Origin: DASCOT01 sp965197275
GTDB taxonomy: Bacteria; Acidobacteriota; UBA890; WLXD01
DNA length: 64,000 nucleotides
Direction of reading: 5' to 3'
NCBI GenBank assembly: GCA_965197275.1
Contig: CBDAMQ010000004.1
Span: 1-64,000, forward strand
This document shows positions 1-9,072 of the stretch, piece after piece (within the stretch, counting starts at the first letter, position 1; the number at the start of each line of letters is the position of its first letter). The notes under the pieces are model-generated. The model saw nothing but the letters and a program-made list of their open reading frames with translations. It had not been told where the DNA came from and did no database searches. Made by a program: the position numbers and the translations under genes.

Positions 1-156
1 CCCACCAACGAGCGCACGCAGCTCGCCGCGGGCTCCGGTATTGAGCAACTCGAACCCGAATACGCCGGCGACCACATCCACGGCGTAGAGAAAGTAAAGC
101 CCGAGCACGATATGGCCGATTGCGACAACCGCCAGCAGCGGCTTGAGCCACTTCAT
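1..156 (-). CDS. DUF4345-like membrane protein, 3' end cut by window
   Basis: Only the first 52 codons are inside the window; the gene runs off its left edge. The start is the ATG at 156-154. The visible N-terminus is one hydrophobic segment (LLAVVAIGHIVLGLYFLYA) followed by a loop ending in ARGELRALVGG. The ExRAxxGG pattern after a first membrane helix resembles DUF4345-type small membrane proteins, which is my tentative family call. Function is unknown. It lies 49 bp downstream of the phosphopantetheinyl transferase stop, on the same strand. Confidence 0.6.
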   Translation of the reverse strand, partial: MKWLKPLLAVVAIGHIVLGLYFLYAVDVVAGVFGFELLNTGARGELRALVGG

Positions 157-205
157 GTCCCCTCCAAGTATGCGGCAATGTCGAGAGTGTAGCTGGTCGC
201 CGAGC

Positions 206-907
206 TCACCTGCCGGAGGACAACCCCAACTCCGAGATCTCGCGACGACGAACGCGCCGCGCCCTTCCTTCCCAGCACAGCGCAGCCGCGTAGCCGCCGT
301 GAAGCTCGGGAATCGCAAAGCGCCACCGGTCGGGCACATCGCCCGGGTAGTCGGTGGCCAGTAAACGAGGCGGCTTGCGCACCAGGTCGAGACCGAAAGC
401 GCCCGACGGGAAGGTGAGCCCGGTCCCGATCGCTTTCAGATAGGACTCCTTGAGGGTCCAGACACGGTAAAAGCCTTCGGCGCGATCCGGCCCCGGCAAG
501 GCGCATAGCCAGCGATCCTCAGCCTGTGAGAAGAAGCGACGCGACAGGCGGCGAAAAGGCCGGCGTGGACGGCAATGTTCGACGTCGACCCCCACTCTGC
601 CGCTGGCGGCGATCGCGACAACGGCGCGGCGACCAGAATGCGACAGGTTGAACGCTGGCCCGCTCCGCAGCAGCCGCGGTTTGCCGTGGGCACCATAGTC
701 AAGACGCACGGCGCTGGCGTGGACATCGAGATGCTCGCCGAGGATGCGGCGCAGCATCGACCGGCCAACGAGGAACTCGAGGCGCTTCGACTCCGAGCGC
801 ATTCGCTGGAACCGTGCCCGTTCGACTCTATCCAGAGTCTCGGGAGCCGCCAGACTCCCGTCGATTGCGAACGACCACACGTCGATCGTCTGCGCAGCGC
901 GACCCAT
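206..907 (-). CDS. 4'-phosphopantetheinyl transferase, Sfp type
   Basis: This 233-residue protein should transfer the 4'-phosphopantetheine arm of CoA to a serine of acyl or peptidyl carrier proteins in the cytoplasm. Family motifs are in order: GKPRL at 75-79, FNLSHS at 86-91, GVDVE at 106-110 (magnesium-binding acidic pair) and WTLKES at 150-155. The length fits the Sfp/Gsp group rather than the 120-residue AcpS group. I start at the ATG at 907-905, which begins MGRAAQTIDVW just before the conserved region. A 32-bp tandem duplication covers this start and gives a second upstream ATG at 939 whose ten-codon frame stops at TGATG on the real start. No polyketide or NRPS gene is nearby, so the carrier-protein target is unknown. 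Confidence 0.93.
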   Translation of the reverse strand: MGRAAQTIDVWSFAIDGSLAAPETLDRVERARFQRMRSESKRLEFLVGRSMLRRILGEHLDVHASAVRLDYGAHGKPRLLRSGPAFNLSHSGRRAVVAIAASGRVGVDVEHCRPRRPFRRLSRRFFSQAEDRWLCALPGPDRAEGFYRVWTLKESYLKAIGTGLTFPSGAFGLDLVRKPPRLLATDYPGDVPDRWRFAIPELHGGYAAALCWEGRARRVRRREISELGLSSGR

Positions 908-949
908 CACACGTCGATCGTCTGCGGTGCGCGACCCATCACACGTCGA
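876..949. repeat. 32-bp tandem repeat over the PPTase start codon
   Basis: About 2.3 copies of a 32-bp unit, read on the plus strand as repeated CGACCCATCACACGTCGA..TCTGCG blocks. Because 32 is not a multiple of three, the two full copies lie in different frames. Each carries an ATG in the minus orientation (907-905 and 939-937). The upstream copy reads MGRAPQTIDV then TGA, and that stop overlaps the gene's ATG as TGATG. Confidence 0.9.
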
Positions 950-959
950 CCACGGTCCG

Positions 960-1589
960 CTAGCGTGGACAACACGCGCAGGCACGGCCGCGGAACGCAT
1001 CCCAGCCCTCACGCACGATGATCGGCGCCATCGCCAGTGCCGCCAGCGGATCGGCCCACCACCAACCGAAGAGGGCGTTCAGCAGCAGACCGCCGAGGAG
1101 GATGGCCGACAGGTAGGTGCAGAGCATCGTCTGGTTGGCCTCCAGGTGCAGCGCGCTGCTGGACATCGCCAACGCCACCTTGCGCTTGGCGCGCGCCAAC
1201 AGCGGCATGACCAACACCGAGCCTGCGGCAACGCCGATGCCGAGCAAGCTCTCGGCGGGAGCCTGGCGCAACCACAGCATCCGCAGCGCTTCGTAGGCCA
1301 CGTAGATCGCGAGCACCAGAAAGCTCCCCCCGATGAGCCGCAGCGAGACCCTCTCGCTGTGTGCGCGGCGGGCCGGGTCGGCGTCGGAGTACAGACGCCA
1401 GAGCGCAACGGCAGCCGCGCACAGCTCGATGGTGCTGTCGGCGCCGAAGCCCACGAGAGCGACGGAGCCGGCCATGGCCGCCGCCGCCAGCGCCAGCCCG
1501 GCCTCGAGCGTGTTGTACGTCAGCGTGGCCCAGCTCAGCCACAGCCCGCGTCGCACCAACGCGCGACGCTCCAGAACGAGCTCCATCAT
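960..1589 (-). CDS. Cation efflux (CDF)-like membrane transporter, transmembrane domain only
   Basis: The 209 residues form about six hydrophobic segments. CDF-like signatures are visible: GFGADSTIE in the second helix region, LEANQTMLCTYLS in the fifth and WWADPLAAL in the sixth. Canonical CDF pumps place paired His/Asp residues at these positions; here Asp/Glu are kept but one site reads EANQT rather than HxxxD, so the metal preference is unclear. The cytoplasmic C-terminal domain of ordinary CDF pumps is absent, because the protein ends soon after the sixth helix in ACACCPR. The gene is 52 bp upstream of the phosphopantetheinyl transferase, with no evident shared function. Confidence 0.8.
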   Translation of the reverse strand: MMELVLERRALVRRGLWLSWATLTYNTLEAGLALAAAAMAGSVALVGFGADSTIELCAAAVALWRLYSDADPARRAHSERVSLRLIGGSFLVLAIYVAYEALRMLWLRQAPAESLLGIGVAAGSVLVMPLLARAKRKVALAMSSSALHLEANQTMLCTYLSAILLGGLLLNALFGWWWADPLAALAMAPIIVREGWDAFRGRACACCPR

Positions 1590-1705
1590 GTCTGGATTCT
1601 ATCTGCCCCCGGGCCAGCGCTCGGTCCGCCGTGCGTAGCCGCCCGCCGAGAAAGGGCCGCAGGTCAACTGTGACGGTAGCGTCTCATCCGCTTGCGGCGT
1701 TTCGG

Positions 1706-3604
1706 TCATCGCTGATCCAGAACACCGAGAACCACGTGGGACGGGTGCATAGCCGACCGATAAATCGACTGCGTGGCAACCTGATAGTCCTCCGGCCGGG
1801 CGTGATAGATGTCGACGAACCTCTGCGGGTTCCTATCGTAGGCCGGGAACCAGGAACTCTGCACCTGCACCATAATGCGATGCCCCGCCTTGAAGGTGTG
1901 GTATCGATCCCGCAAGTCGATGTCGATCGGCGTGACCTGATCCGGCACCATCGGTTCCGGTCGCGCCAGGCTGTTGCGATATCGGCCGCGCATGACCTCT
2001 CCGGCGAGATGCATCTGGTAACCGCCCATGCGGACATCGCAGCTGGCGCTGTCCGGCGCGTCGCTGGGATACACGTCGATGAGCTTGACGATCCAGTCGG
2101 AATCCGTACCGGTGGTCGACACGAACATGTTGGCCCGGATCGGGCCGGCGATTGTGAGGTCCTCGGCCAGCGTCTCCGACTCGTATACGAGCACGTCGGG
2201 CCGCGTCGAGGCGAACCGTTGGTCCTCGACTTTCCACAGATGGCCCAGGGTGGTGCGCAGCTCGGTGGAGAACGGCACCGGTCGATTCGGGTCGCTGATA
2301 TAGCGGTCGGCCCCTTCCTCGTCGTCCGGCGCGTCGAACGAGAGGCGTCCACCGGGCCTCAGATACAGCGCCCGCGGCTCGATTCCGGCTGGGGGCCAAG
2401 CTGCGTGCCGTCGCCACTCGTTGGCCCCGGTGACGAACACTACCGCCTCCGCCGCATCCCACTCGCCTACGCCACGCAGATGGTGCTCGAAGAACGGTAG
2501 CTGCACCTGTTGCTGGAACGCGTGCGAGGTCTTGGAGCCGAACTCGACGCAGCCGAGAACATCGCCGTCCATGCTGCGCCAGCCGCCATGTAACCAGGGT
2601 CCGACCGCGAGCGTATTCTCGATCCCCGGATTGCCGGTCTCGATCGCACGGTACGTGGCCATCGGACCGTAGAAGTCCTCGGTATCGAACCAGCCGGCAA
2701 CGTTGAGCACCGGCACCTTGATGTCGCGCAGGTCGCCAAGGACGTTCTGCCGCTGCCAGTATTCGTCGTAGTCAGGATGCCGCATGAAGTCGCGCCACGC
2801 CGGAACGTCGCCGCCGAAAAACGCCTCGTCGATGTTGGCTGCCGATCCGTAACGCAGGAAGAACTCGTACCCCCAGGGAGTGCCGTAGTCGAACGCCTGC
2901 GGCCGCTGGTCCGTGGGACCGTCGCGCCGACGCGCGTTGCCGGCCAGCCACGAGAACGCATACATGATGCGGAAGGCCCCGTTGTGGTGCCAATCGTCGC
3001 CGATGAACATGTCCGCAGGCGGCGCCTGCGGAGAGGCGGCGCGCAACGCCGGATGATGTTCAACCAGGCCCAGTACGGTTTGCCAGCCTGGGTAGGAGAT
3101 GCCCCACTGGCCGACGCGGCCGTTGTGCCCGTCGAGGTTTGCCAGCAACCACTCGATGGCATCGTAGTTGTCGGTGCTCTCATCGGTGTCGCGGGGACCA
3201 CGCGGTCGCTGCGCCAGCGGCCGGATGACCTCGAACTCGCCCTCTGAGCGGAACTTGCCGCGCACGTCCTGGAACGCGAACAGGTAGCCGGCGCGATCGA
3301 ACTCCGGCGACGGACCGAGCGAGGCGCGGTAGGCGTCGGGGCCGTATGGTCCGGCAGAATACGGGGTCCTGAAAAGGAGCATCGGGATCTTCCGGGAGGT
3401 GTCCCGAGGGGCGTAAACAGCGGTATACAGCCGCGTCCCGTCGCGCATCGGAACCATGAGCTCGGTCTTGGAGTAGTTCTGTCGAACCCACTCCGAATGC
3501 AACTGCTCCTGGGCCTCGGCGCCGGAGATCCCACGCGTGAGTACCATCGGCACGAGAGCTACGGAGGCAATGATCAGCGACAGGCGTTTTCGGTAGCGCA
3601 ACAT
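1706..3604 (-). CDS. CocE/NonD family serine hydrolase (X-Pro dipeptidyl-peptidase fold), secreted
   Basis: A 632-residue alpha/beta hydrolase of the CocE/NonD group, whose members include cocaine esterase and glutaryl-7-ACA acylase and cleave ester or amide bonds. A hydrophobic signal-like N-terminus occupies residues 8-32. The nucleophile elbow is GISYPG at 168-173 (Ser170). Upstream come MRDGTRL and FAFQDVRGKFRSEGEF, both typical of the family, and the C-terminal half is the jelly-roll domain. The natural substrate cannot be read from sequence. It faces rpmB across a 200-bp divergent spacer. Confidence 0.92.
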   Translation of the reverse strand: MLRYRKRLSLIIASVALVPMVLTRGISGAEAQEQLHSEWVRQNYSKTELMVPMRDGTRLYTAVYAPRDTSRKIPMLLFRTPYSAGPYGPDAYRASLGPSPEFDRAGYLFAFQDVRGKFRSEGEFEVIRPLAQRPRGPRDTDESTDNYDAIEWLLANLDGHNGRVGQWGISYPGWQTVLGLVEHHPALRAASPQAPPADMFIGDDWHHNGAFRIMYAFSWLAGNARRRDGPTDQRPQAFDYGTPWGYEFFLRYGSAANIDEAFFGGDVPAWRDFMRHPDYDEYWQRQNVLGDLRDIKVPVLNVAGWFDTEDFYGPMATYRAIETGNPGIENTLAVGPWLHGGWRSMDGDVLGCVEFGSKTSHAFQQQVQLPFFEHHLRGVGEWDAAEAVVFVTGANEWRRHAAWPPAGIEPRALYLRPGGRLSFDAPDDEEGADRYISDPNRPVPFSTELRTTLGHLWKVEDQRFASTRPDVLVYESETLAEDLTIAGPIRANMFVSTTGTDSDWIVKLIDVYPSDAPDSASCDVRMGGYQMHLAGEVMRGRYRNSLARPEPMVPDQVTPIDIDLRDRYHTFKAGHRIMVQVQSSWFPAYDRNPQRFVDIYHARPEDYQVATQSIYRSAMHPSHVVLGVLDQR

Positions 3605-3804
3605 GGGCCATCCTCTCCGGAGCCGGGAACGGTCATAGAACGAAAGAACGGACCGTCACGGCGCACCAAGTCCCCACCAGGCAGGGCACCCACCAGGCAG
3701 GGATCGCTATGCTATCCTTCTCGTTCTCGCCGGTCTGCTGACGCTCCTTGTCTGTGAGCGCCCGGGTCGTAGCGGAAACTCGAACTACTTCAGAGATCAT
3801 AGCC

Positions 3805-4044
3805 ATGGCCAGAAGGTGTGCGATCACGGGTAAGGGTCCACGCTCGGGTAACAACGTCTCGCATGCGAACAACCGCACTAAGCGGTGGTTCCGACCGAAC
3901 CTGGCGACCAAACGCGTTTGGATCCCCGAGCTCGAGCGATTCGTCCGCCTGAAGCTGTCGACGACAGCTCTCAAGAGCATCGATCGCGACGGTTTAATGC
4001 GCTACCTGAAGAAGAACGGCCTCAAGTTGAAGGACGTGACCTGA
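3805..4044 (+). CDS. rpmB: 50S ribosomal protein L28
   Basis: A 79-residue basic protein with the L28 signature: MARRCAITGKGPRSGNNVSH at the N-terminus, then a run rich in R, K and W (TKRWFRPNL) and the conserved LSTTALKSI segment. The ATG at 3805 gives the canonical MARRC start; an in-frame upstream GTG would add 19 residues not found in the family. It is a structural component of the large ribosomal subunit. It stands alone here, without rpmG beside it (an L33 gene is 45 kb away at 48952). Confidence 0.97.
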   Translation: MARRCAITGKGPRSGNNVSHANNRTKRWFRPNLATKRVWIPELERFVRLKLSTTALKSIDRDGLMRYLKKNGLKLKDVT

Positions 4045-4267
4045 CGCGGACGCGTCTGCCTCGAACGCCGTTCGCCAGATTCGCTCCAGTTGCCGAGTTC
4101 GCACTGCGCCCTCAGTGCACCGGTTTGTACGACGCACATCGCCTGCAGACGGCGCGACCGTTCCTGTCCGCCGCTGTCTCGGTTTCCGCCCCGCTGCAGT
4201 TGAACGGGCGCCGGTTGGTGTTGCAGCGTTGCGGTGGAACATCACCCACCAGTGGATCGACTCCTGT

Positions 4268-4816
4268 ATGCGCATTGCTCACCCCGGTCGCACGGGTCTG
4301 GCCACCGGCCTCGGGATCGCGATCTTCGCTCTGACCGTCGCCGGCGCCCTCAGCGCCGCTCCGCAGATCACGAACCGGGCCCAGCTGGTGCGCGCGCTGA
4401 TCAACCTCGACGCTCAGGCGCTCGATGGCAGCACGTGGACATACGACCGTATCCGCGGGCGCATAACACTGGTCGACTTCTGGGCAACCTGGTGCGCCCC
4501 TTGCTTGCGAGAGCTGCCGCATCTGAAACGGGCGCGGTCGACCTACGGAGACAACTTCCGCGTGCTCGGAATCAGCCTCGACCGCATGGCGCGACGCGAC
4601 CTCGCCAGCTGGCTCCGCCGCCACAGCGTTCAGTGGCCACAGATTCATGCCAGCGGCGGCTACGAGGACGCCCTATCGCTGGACTTCGGAATCGACCGGC
4701 TGCCGACAAATCTCCTGCTCGATAGACACGGCCGCGTGCGGGCGTTGAACGTCCGCGGCGACGATCTGTTCGTCCACGTCGACGCGCTCCTAGCCGAAGA
4801 CAAGCGCTCCGAATAG
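4268..4816 (+). CDS. TlpA/ResA-like thioredoxin-fold protein, exported
   Basis: A 182-residue thioredoxin-fold protein with a hydrophobic export segment at about 12-32. The redox motif is FWATWCAPC (Cys76 and Cys79), followed by the helix LRELPHLKRA, the strand VLGISLD and the cis-proline region RLPTNLLLD. These features are typical of the TlpA/ResA/AhpC-TSA group, which reduces disulfides or helps cytochrome c and copper-site maturation in the periplasm. I start at the ATG at 4268, which places the signal segment at the N-terminus; a GTG further upstream would add an unlikely 51-residue leader. Confidence 0.88.
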   Translation: MRIAHPGRTGLATGLGIAIFALTVAGALSAAPQITNRAQLVRALINLDAQALDGSTWTYDRIRGRITLVDFWATWCAPCLRELPHLKRARSTYGDNFRVLGISLDRMARRDLASWLRRHSVQWPQIHASGGYEDALSLDFGIDRLPTNLLLDRHGRVRALNVRGDDLFVHVDALLAEDKRSE

Positions 4817-4888
4817 ATAGAAAACCGGCGCAGTCTTGCTCCCCTCGGGTCAATCTCGTTACGACGCGTTGAGAGCCGAGTGGCCCGG

Positions 4889-5446
4889 TTACGGCCAGAG
4901 CCAGCCGAAGGTCCCGGCGGTCACGAGCGCATAAAGCAGCCCGTCGAACGTGTGCTTGAGCGTCGTGTTCCACGGCCGCTTGAACCAGATCGATTGCTGC
5001 CACAACGCCACCGCGTAGCACATGAAAGCAGCCGCCCCGGCAACGCGGAAGACCGCCAGGTACTCGGTCCCGGCACCCACGGTGCGGCCGGCCATGTAGG
5101 CAACGAACACGCCGACGACCAGGCAGTAAACGAACCACTGCACCAGGCTCTGGCCCATGGCGATCGGTCCGGGCGGCAGCACTCGGACGAAGGCAACCGG
5201 CCCTTGTTCGAACTTCGCCTGCATCTCGGGCGAGCTCATGTCGCCCGGTTCGTCGGCGCACGGCATGATGTAATCGCCCGGCGGCGCATCCATGGCGGTG
5301 AAGGTCGCTCGGGCGGCCTCCTCATCGGGAAGCTTGCCGAAGTCGCCACGATGGTAGGTCATCATCATGTGGATGACCGAGCTGACCACGAACACCAGCA
5401 CTGCCGAAACGACGATTGGCAGCCACAACGACATGATAGCGACCAT
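4889..5446 (-). CDS. Hypothetical integral membrane protein, 185 residues
   Basis: The start ATG at 5446-5444 is preceded by AGGAGG at good spacing, which selects it over an in-frame start 12 codons upstream. Predicted membrane segments are the first (IMSLWLPIVVSAVLVFVVSSV), then VQWFVYCLVVGVFVAYMAG, VFRVAGAAAFMCYAVAL and a C-terminal LLYALVTAGTFGWLWP. A soluble loop of about 65 residues lies between the first and second and contains MPCADEPGDMSSPEMQ. I do not recognise a named family. Neighbours are a TlpA-like protein (convergent) and a GST. Confidence 0.75.
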   Translation of the reverse strand: MVAIMSLWLPIVVSAVLVFVVSSVIHMMMTYHRGDFGKLPDEEAARATFTAMDAPPGDYIMPCADEPGDMSSPEMQAKFEQGPVAFVRVLPPGPIAMGQSLVQWFVYCLVVGVFVAYMAGRTVGAGTEYLAVFRVAGAAAFMCYAVALWQQSIWFKRPWNTTLKHTFDGLLYALVTAGTFGWLWP

Positions 5447-5591
5447 CGCAACCTCCTGACGCGAGCAGAAGCGCGCCGACATGGACGGGGGGAGTCGACC
5501 TCGCGACTCTAGCGATATCGTCAGCGGCCCTCAACCGGAGCGCCGAGACCGGTCGCGATCACGACAGAGCCGGCGCCGTCGTGACTCCTCG

Positions 5592-6194
5592 TTAGCTGTC
5601 GATCGCCACGTGCCCACGCTGGGCGGAAACACGGGCGAGCCACGACTCGACGTTGGGATGTTGACTCAGCTCGATACCTGCCTCATCGGCGACATGCGTG
5701 TAGGCGTACAGGGCAACATCAGCCACCGTGTAAGTGGCGGCTGCCACGTACTCGGATTCGGCCAGGCGGCGATCCATGACGCGCAGCGCCTTGTGTCCGA
5801 GCTTTTGCTTCTGCGCGATGACCTCGACATGGCTCTCCGGATCATCGCTGTAGTGCAGGAGGAACCGTGCCACCGCAACGTTGGGCTCGTGGTCGTACTG
5901 CTCGAAGAACATCCATTGCAGCACGCGGGCACGCTCGAAGCGGGTGTCGGGAAGGTACGGGGTGCCCTCCGCGAGGTACCAGATTATGGCGTTCGACTCG
6001 CCCAGGAATCGACCGTCTTCGAGGCGCAGGACGGGGATGCGCAGGGCGGGGTTCTTGTCGCCGAAGAGCTCCTCCCGATTGCTGCGATCGGTAACGCTCA
6101 CCGGAATGCGCTCGTACGGTAGATCGAGATGAGCGAGCATCAGACGAACCTTGTAGGCGTTGCCCGACGCCGGGTTGTCATACAGCTGCAGCAT
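5592..6194 (-). CDS. Glutathione S-transferase family protein
   Basis: A 200-residue cytosolic GST. The N-terminal thioredoxin-like domain begins MLQLYDNPASGNAYKVRL, where the S/N region carries the catalytic residue in bacterial beta/theta-like GSTs. It contains the glutathione-binding NPALRIPVL and the GESNAIIWYLA segment with the conserved E-S pair. The helical C-terminal domain carries YTVADVALYAYTHV, the usual N-capping box. The ATG at 6194 has a GGAGAG ribosome site eight bases upstream. The electrophilic substrate is unknown. Confidence 0.93.
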   Translation of the reverse strand: MLQLYDNPASGNAYKVRLMLAHLDLPYERIPVSVTDRSNREELFGDKNPALRIPVLRLEDGRFLGESNAIIWYLAEGTPYLPDTRFERARVLQWMFFEQYDHEPNVAVARFLLHYSDDPESHVEVIAQKQKLGHKALRVMDRRLAESEYVAAATYTVADVALYAYTHVADEAGIELSQHPNVESWLARVSAQRGHVAIDS

Positions 6195-6238
6195 CCTCAA
6201 CTCTCCTGTGGAGTGTCGGTGGCAGCGCCCCTCGCGGA

Positions 6239-7273
6239 TCAGGTAGGCGCCGACCCCTCTCCGAATAGCGCGTCCAGCCGCCCCCCCATGGCCTCGGCAA
6301 TCGGCGCGGTGTGCTCCAGACGTGCCAGGAAGATCTTGATCACCGCCGCCATCGGCGCGGCCAGGAACATTCCCACGACGCCCCAGAGCGTTCCCCATAG
6401 CACCAGCGACATCAGCGTCACTACAGGGTGAAGGTCGAGCGACTCGCCATAGATCTTGGGCTCGATGAAGTTGCCCATCGTTATCTGGATCGCCCCGGGC
6501 AAAGCGATCGCCAGCACCGCCGACGCGGTCGAGATCTCCGGCTGCACGAGGACAACCGGCAGCGGCAGCAAGGTCGCGACCACCGAGCCGACGCTGGGGA
6601 TGAAATTGAGCAAGAAGACCAGCAGGCCGAACATGAGGGCGAACGGGATGCCGAGCAGTTGCAGCACCGTGCCGACCGAGAACGCCGTGGCCAGCGAGAT
6701 GAGGAACTTCACACCGACGTAGCGTTTGACGCGCTCTTCGATCTCTGCCAGCACGGCGCTCGTCGGCGCCTGCCCGCTGCGCCCGATCAGCAGGAAGATC
6801 ACGAAGACGACGACCAGAAACCCGTTGGAGAGAATATCGATCAGCGCGTTGCCGGTACCGAGGAGCGCGGCGCCGACCTGGCTGGGCATCTGCCCGAGCA
6901 GGTACGACTCGTCGATCCCGAGCTGTTCGAGCGGCAGGCGGTCCAGCGCATTGGAGATCACCACCCCAATCTGTTGCTGGTAGAGGGCCACATTCCCCAC
7001 CAGCCGGGTTACCGACACCGACACGATGATCCCCACCAGCGTCAACAACAACACCGAGAAGATGACCGCGCTGGCCACCGCCAGCGGCAGGGGCAGCCGC
7101 AACGTTCTCGTCTGCACGTCGACGAGCGGCATCATCGCGACGGTAACGAACACCGCCAGGACGAACGGCACCAGAACCGGGCGCAACCAGTAGAGCACTA
7201 CCCCGATGGCGATCGCCGTCAGGACGATCAGACAGATCGTTCGGATCTGGCTCTCTCGATCCTGTGGGCTCAT
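6239..7273 (-). CDS. AI-2E family transporter (UPF0118/PerM-like permease)
   Basis: A 344-residue polytopic membrane protein with the layout of the UPF0118/AI-2E family: two N-terminal helices, a third long helix, a periplasmic stretch at about 90-145, then paired helices with the GIPFALMFGLLVFLLNFIPSVGS signature and a C-terminal PMAAVIKIFL segment. Members export autoinducer-2 in some species and act as Na+/H+ antiporters in others, so the substrate is not assigned. The stop lies 44 bp before the GST start on the same strand, suggesting co-transcription. Confidence 0.9.
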   Translation of the reverse strand: MSPQDRESQIRTICLIVLTAIAIGVVLYWLRPVLVPFVLAVFVTVAMMPLVDVQTRTLRLPLPLAVASAVIFSVLLLTLVGIIVSVSVTRLVGNVALYQQQIGVVISNALDRLPLEQLGIDESYLLGQMPSQVGAALLGTGNALIDILSNGFLVVVFVIFLLIGRSGQAPTSAVLAEIEERVKRYVGVKFLISLATAFSVGTVLQLLGIPFALMFGLLVFLLNFIPSVGSVVATLLPLPVVLVQPEISTASAVLAIALPGAIQITMGNFIEPKIYGESLDLHPVVTLMSLVLWGTLWGVVGMFLAAPMAAVIKIFLARLEHTAPIAEAMGGRLDALFGEGSAPT

Positions 7274-7289
7274 GAGCTGGCGCCGAACG

Positions 7290-7320
7290 TTAGCTGGCCG
7301 TGGTGGGAGTTTGGCGGGCC
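7290..7320. repeat. Diverged solo end of intergenic repeat family B
   Basis: Positions 7291-7318 match 54480-54507, the left terminus of the element at 54479-54652, at 23 of 28 bases by hand alignment (shared core GGCCGTGGTG). It lies between the AI-2E start and the amidase stop. No CTAG flank survives here; the corresponding sequence is TTAG. Confidence 0.6.
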
Positions 7321-7343
7321 ACCGTGGCGATTCTACCAGGGCT

Positions 7344-9056
7344 CTACTGGGCGGGCGGCAGGCCTTCTATTGCTGGACGTTGACGGTGAAAATCTGTCGC
7401 CTGCTGATAAGCGTGTGCCATCAACAGTGTTTCCGAATCGCGGTACAGGTTGCCGATGAAGGAGATGCTGACCGGTGTTCCGTCCTCCTCGAAGCCGTTC
7501 GGCACCACCACACAAGGATGGCCTGTGAGGTTGGTTGCGCCGACCACGCCCTTGCGGAAGGACGGCGTCACCACCAGGTCGAAATCGCGCATCGCTTCAG
7601 AGAACTGCTGCATGTACAGGGTCCGGGCGCGGTTTGCCTGGATGTACTCGACCGCCGGTATCAACCGTGCGGTGCGAAACGAGTTCGGCCACGAGCGCGG
7701 TGTTTGCCGCGTAAGCTCATCGTCCCGCCCGCTGCGCGTGAGCTCATCGAACGCTGCCGCGGCCTCGGCCATGAGCACGAAACCTATGGCCTCGATCGGG
7801 AAGTCGGGCATCCGCATGGGCTCCATATGGATGTCGAGATCCTCTCGGATGACCCGCAGGGTCTCGAGATCGAAGGCACGGCTCGTATAGTCCTCGTCCT
7901 CTTCGAACGCCGCCTCCAGATACCCGACCCGGAGACCGCGCGGGTCACGGTACGCATCCCATGAAAAGGGCAAGTCGCGGGCGCTGGGATCAATGCCGTC
8001 GGCGCCATGGATCGCGGCGAAGACCAGAGCACAGTCCTCGACGCTGCGACACATCGGACCAATCTTGTCCATGCTCCACGACAGCGCCATGGCGCCGGCG
8101 CGGCTGACGCGACCGAACGTCGGTCGGAAACCCGATACGCCGTTGCGCGTGCTCGGCGACACGATGCTGCCGCGCGTCTCGGTGCCGATGCCGAATCCGA
8201 CGCAACCGGCGGCCGTGGCCGAGCCAGAACCGGCTGACGACCCGCTGGCGCCCTCCTCCTGATTCCACGGGTTGCGGGTACGACCGCCGAACCAATAGTC
8301 CCCCATTGCCAGGGCTCCCATCGTCAGCTTGGCGACCAAGACGGCGCCAGCCTCGTCGAGGCGACGTACCACCGTGGCGTCTTCGGCTATCACCTGATCG
8401 CGATACGGCGCCGCCCCCCAGGTGGTCGGGTATCCCTTCACCGCCAGCAGATCCTTGGCTCCCCATGGGATCCCGTGCAGCGGGCCGCGCTGGTTTCCGG
8501 CCGCGATCTCACGATCGGCAACTCGCGCTTGCCGGCGAGCGCGCTCCGCGGTGCGATTTATCGTGAACAGAAGCGCCGGCTCGTAATGCTCGAGACGCCG
8601 CAAATAGAGCTCCGTCAGCTCACCCGAGCTCACCTTACGGCTGCGCAGCAGGCGCGCCAGCCGCGTGATCGGCAGGAACGCCAGATCGTCGTCATCGGCG
8701 GGCCGCGCCACTCGCTGCCAGCGCGTGGCGCGGAGGCGGTTCGGGCCGTGGGGCGGTACGGCGTCGACGCCCGGCATGTCGGGGTCGAAGCCGACGGCTG
8801 GTGGTACGGTGTTGGGAATCTCGATGCCGCGCAGTGCGCGGTACGACTCGAGGTAGCGCCCGAGTCCAGAACGCATCATCTCGCGCTCGTCCGGCGTCAG
8901 CTCCAGGCCGGCGATCTGCTCCGCGCCCTCGATCATGGCCGCCGTGATCGGCGACTCGGGTTCGTCCTGCATCACCTCCCAAATCGCCGCCGGTAGCCGG
9001 GTGCCGGCGAAAGCAGTGCCAGCGAACAAGCCTACGAAGTGTCTGCGATCGAACAT
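7344..9056 (-). CDS. Amidase (amidase signature family), exported
   Basis: A 570-residue amidase-signature enzyme that hydrolyses carboxamides. The Ser-cisSer-Lys triad region is present: WGAKDLLAVKGYPT supplies the lysine, GASGSSAGSGSATAAG the cis-serine and GTETRGSIVSPSTRNGVSG the nucleophile strand. The N-terminus MFDRRHFVGLFAGTAFAG resembles a Tat signal. About 90 residues of extra N-terminal sequence precede the catalytic core, longer than in GatA-type amidases, which fits a free-standing secreted enzyme. It follows the sodium/solute symporter by 16 bp, so the pair probably hydrolyses an amide and imports a product. Confidence 0.93.
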   Translation of the reverse strand: MFDRRHFVGLFAGTAFAGTRLPAAIWEVMQDEPESPITAAMIEGAEQIAGLELTPDEREMMRSGLGRYLESYRALRGIEIPNTVPPAVGFDPDMPGVDAVPPHGPNRLRATRWQRVARPADDDDLAFLPITRLARLLRSRKVSSGELTELYLRRLEHYEPALLFTINRTAERARRQARVADREIAAGNQRGPLHGIPWGAKDLLAVKGYPTTWGAAPYRDQVIAEDATVVRRLDEAGAVLVAKLTMGALAMGDYWFGGRTRNPWNQEEGASGSSAGSGSATAAGCVGFGIGTETRGSIVSPSTRNGVSGFRPTFGRVSRAGAMALSWSMDKIGPMCRSVEDCALVFAAIHGADGIDPSARDLPFSWDAYRDPRGLRVGYLEAAFEEDEDYTSRAFDLETLRVIREDLDIHMEPMRMPDFPIEAIGFVLMAEAAAAFDELTRSGRDDELTRQTPRSWPNSFRTARLIPAVEYIQANRARTLYMQQFSEAMRDFDLVVTPSFRKGVVGATNLTGHPCVVVPNGFEEDGTPVSISFIGNLYRDSETLLMAHAYQQATDFHRQRPAIEGLPPAQ

Positions 9057-9072
9057 CTGTTGCCACTCCCGG

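Noticed and set aside
3675..3702. Two copies of CACCAGGCAGGG upstream of rpmB
   Set aside because: Only two short copies with a 16-bp period in a divergent spacer; too little to call an operator or a repeat element.
6428..7459. Long plus-strand open frame opposite the AI-2E transporter gene
   Set aside because: Its product is dominated by R, Q, H and D in low-complexity runs and mirrors the membrane protein's codons; no start signal.
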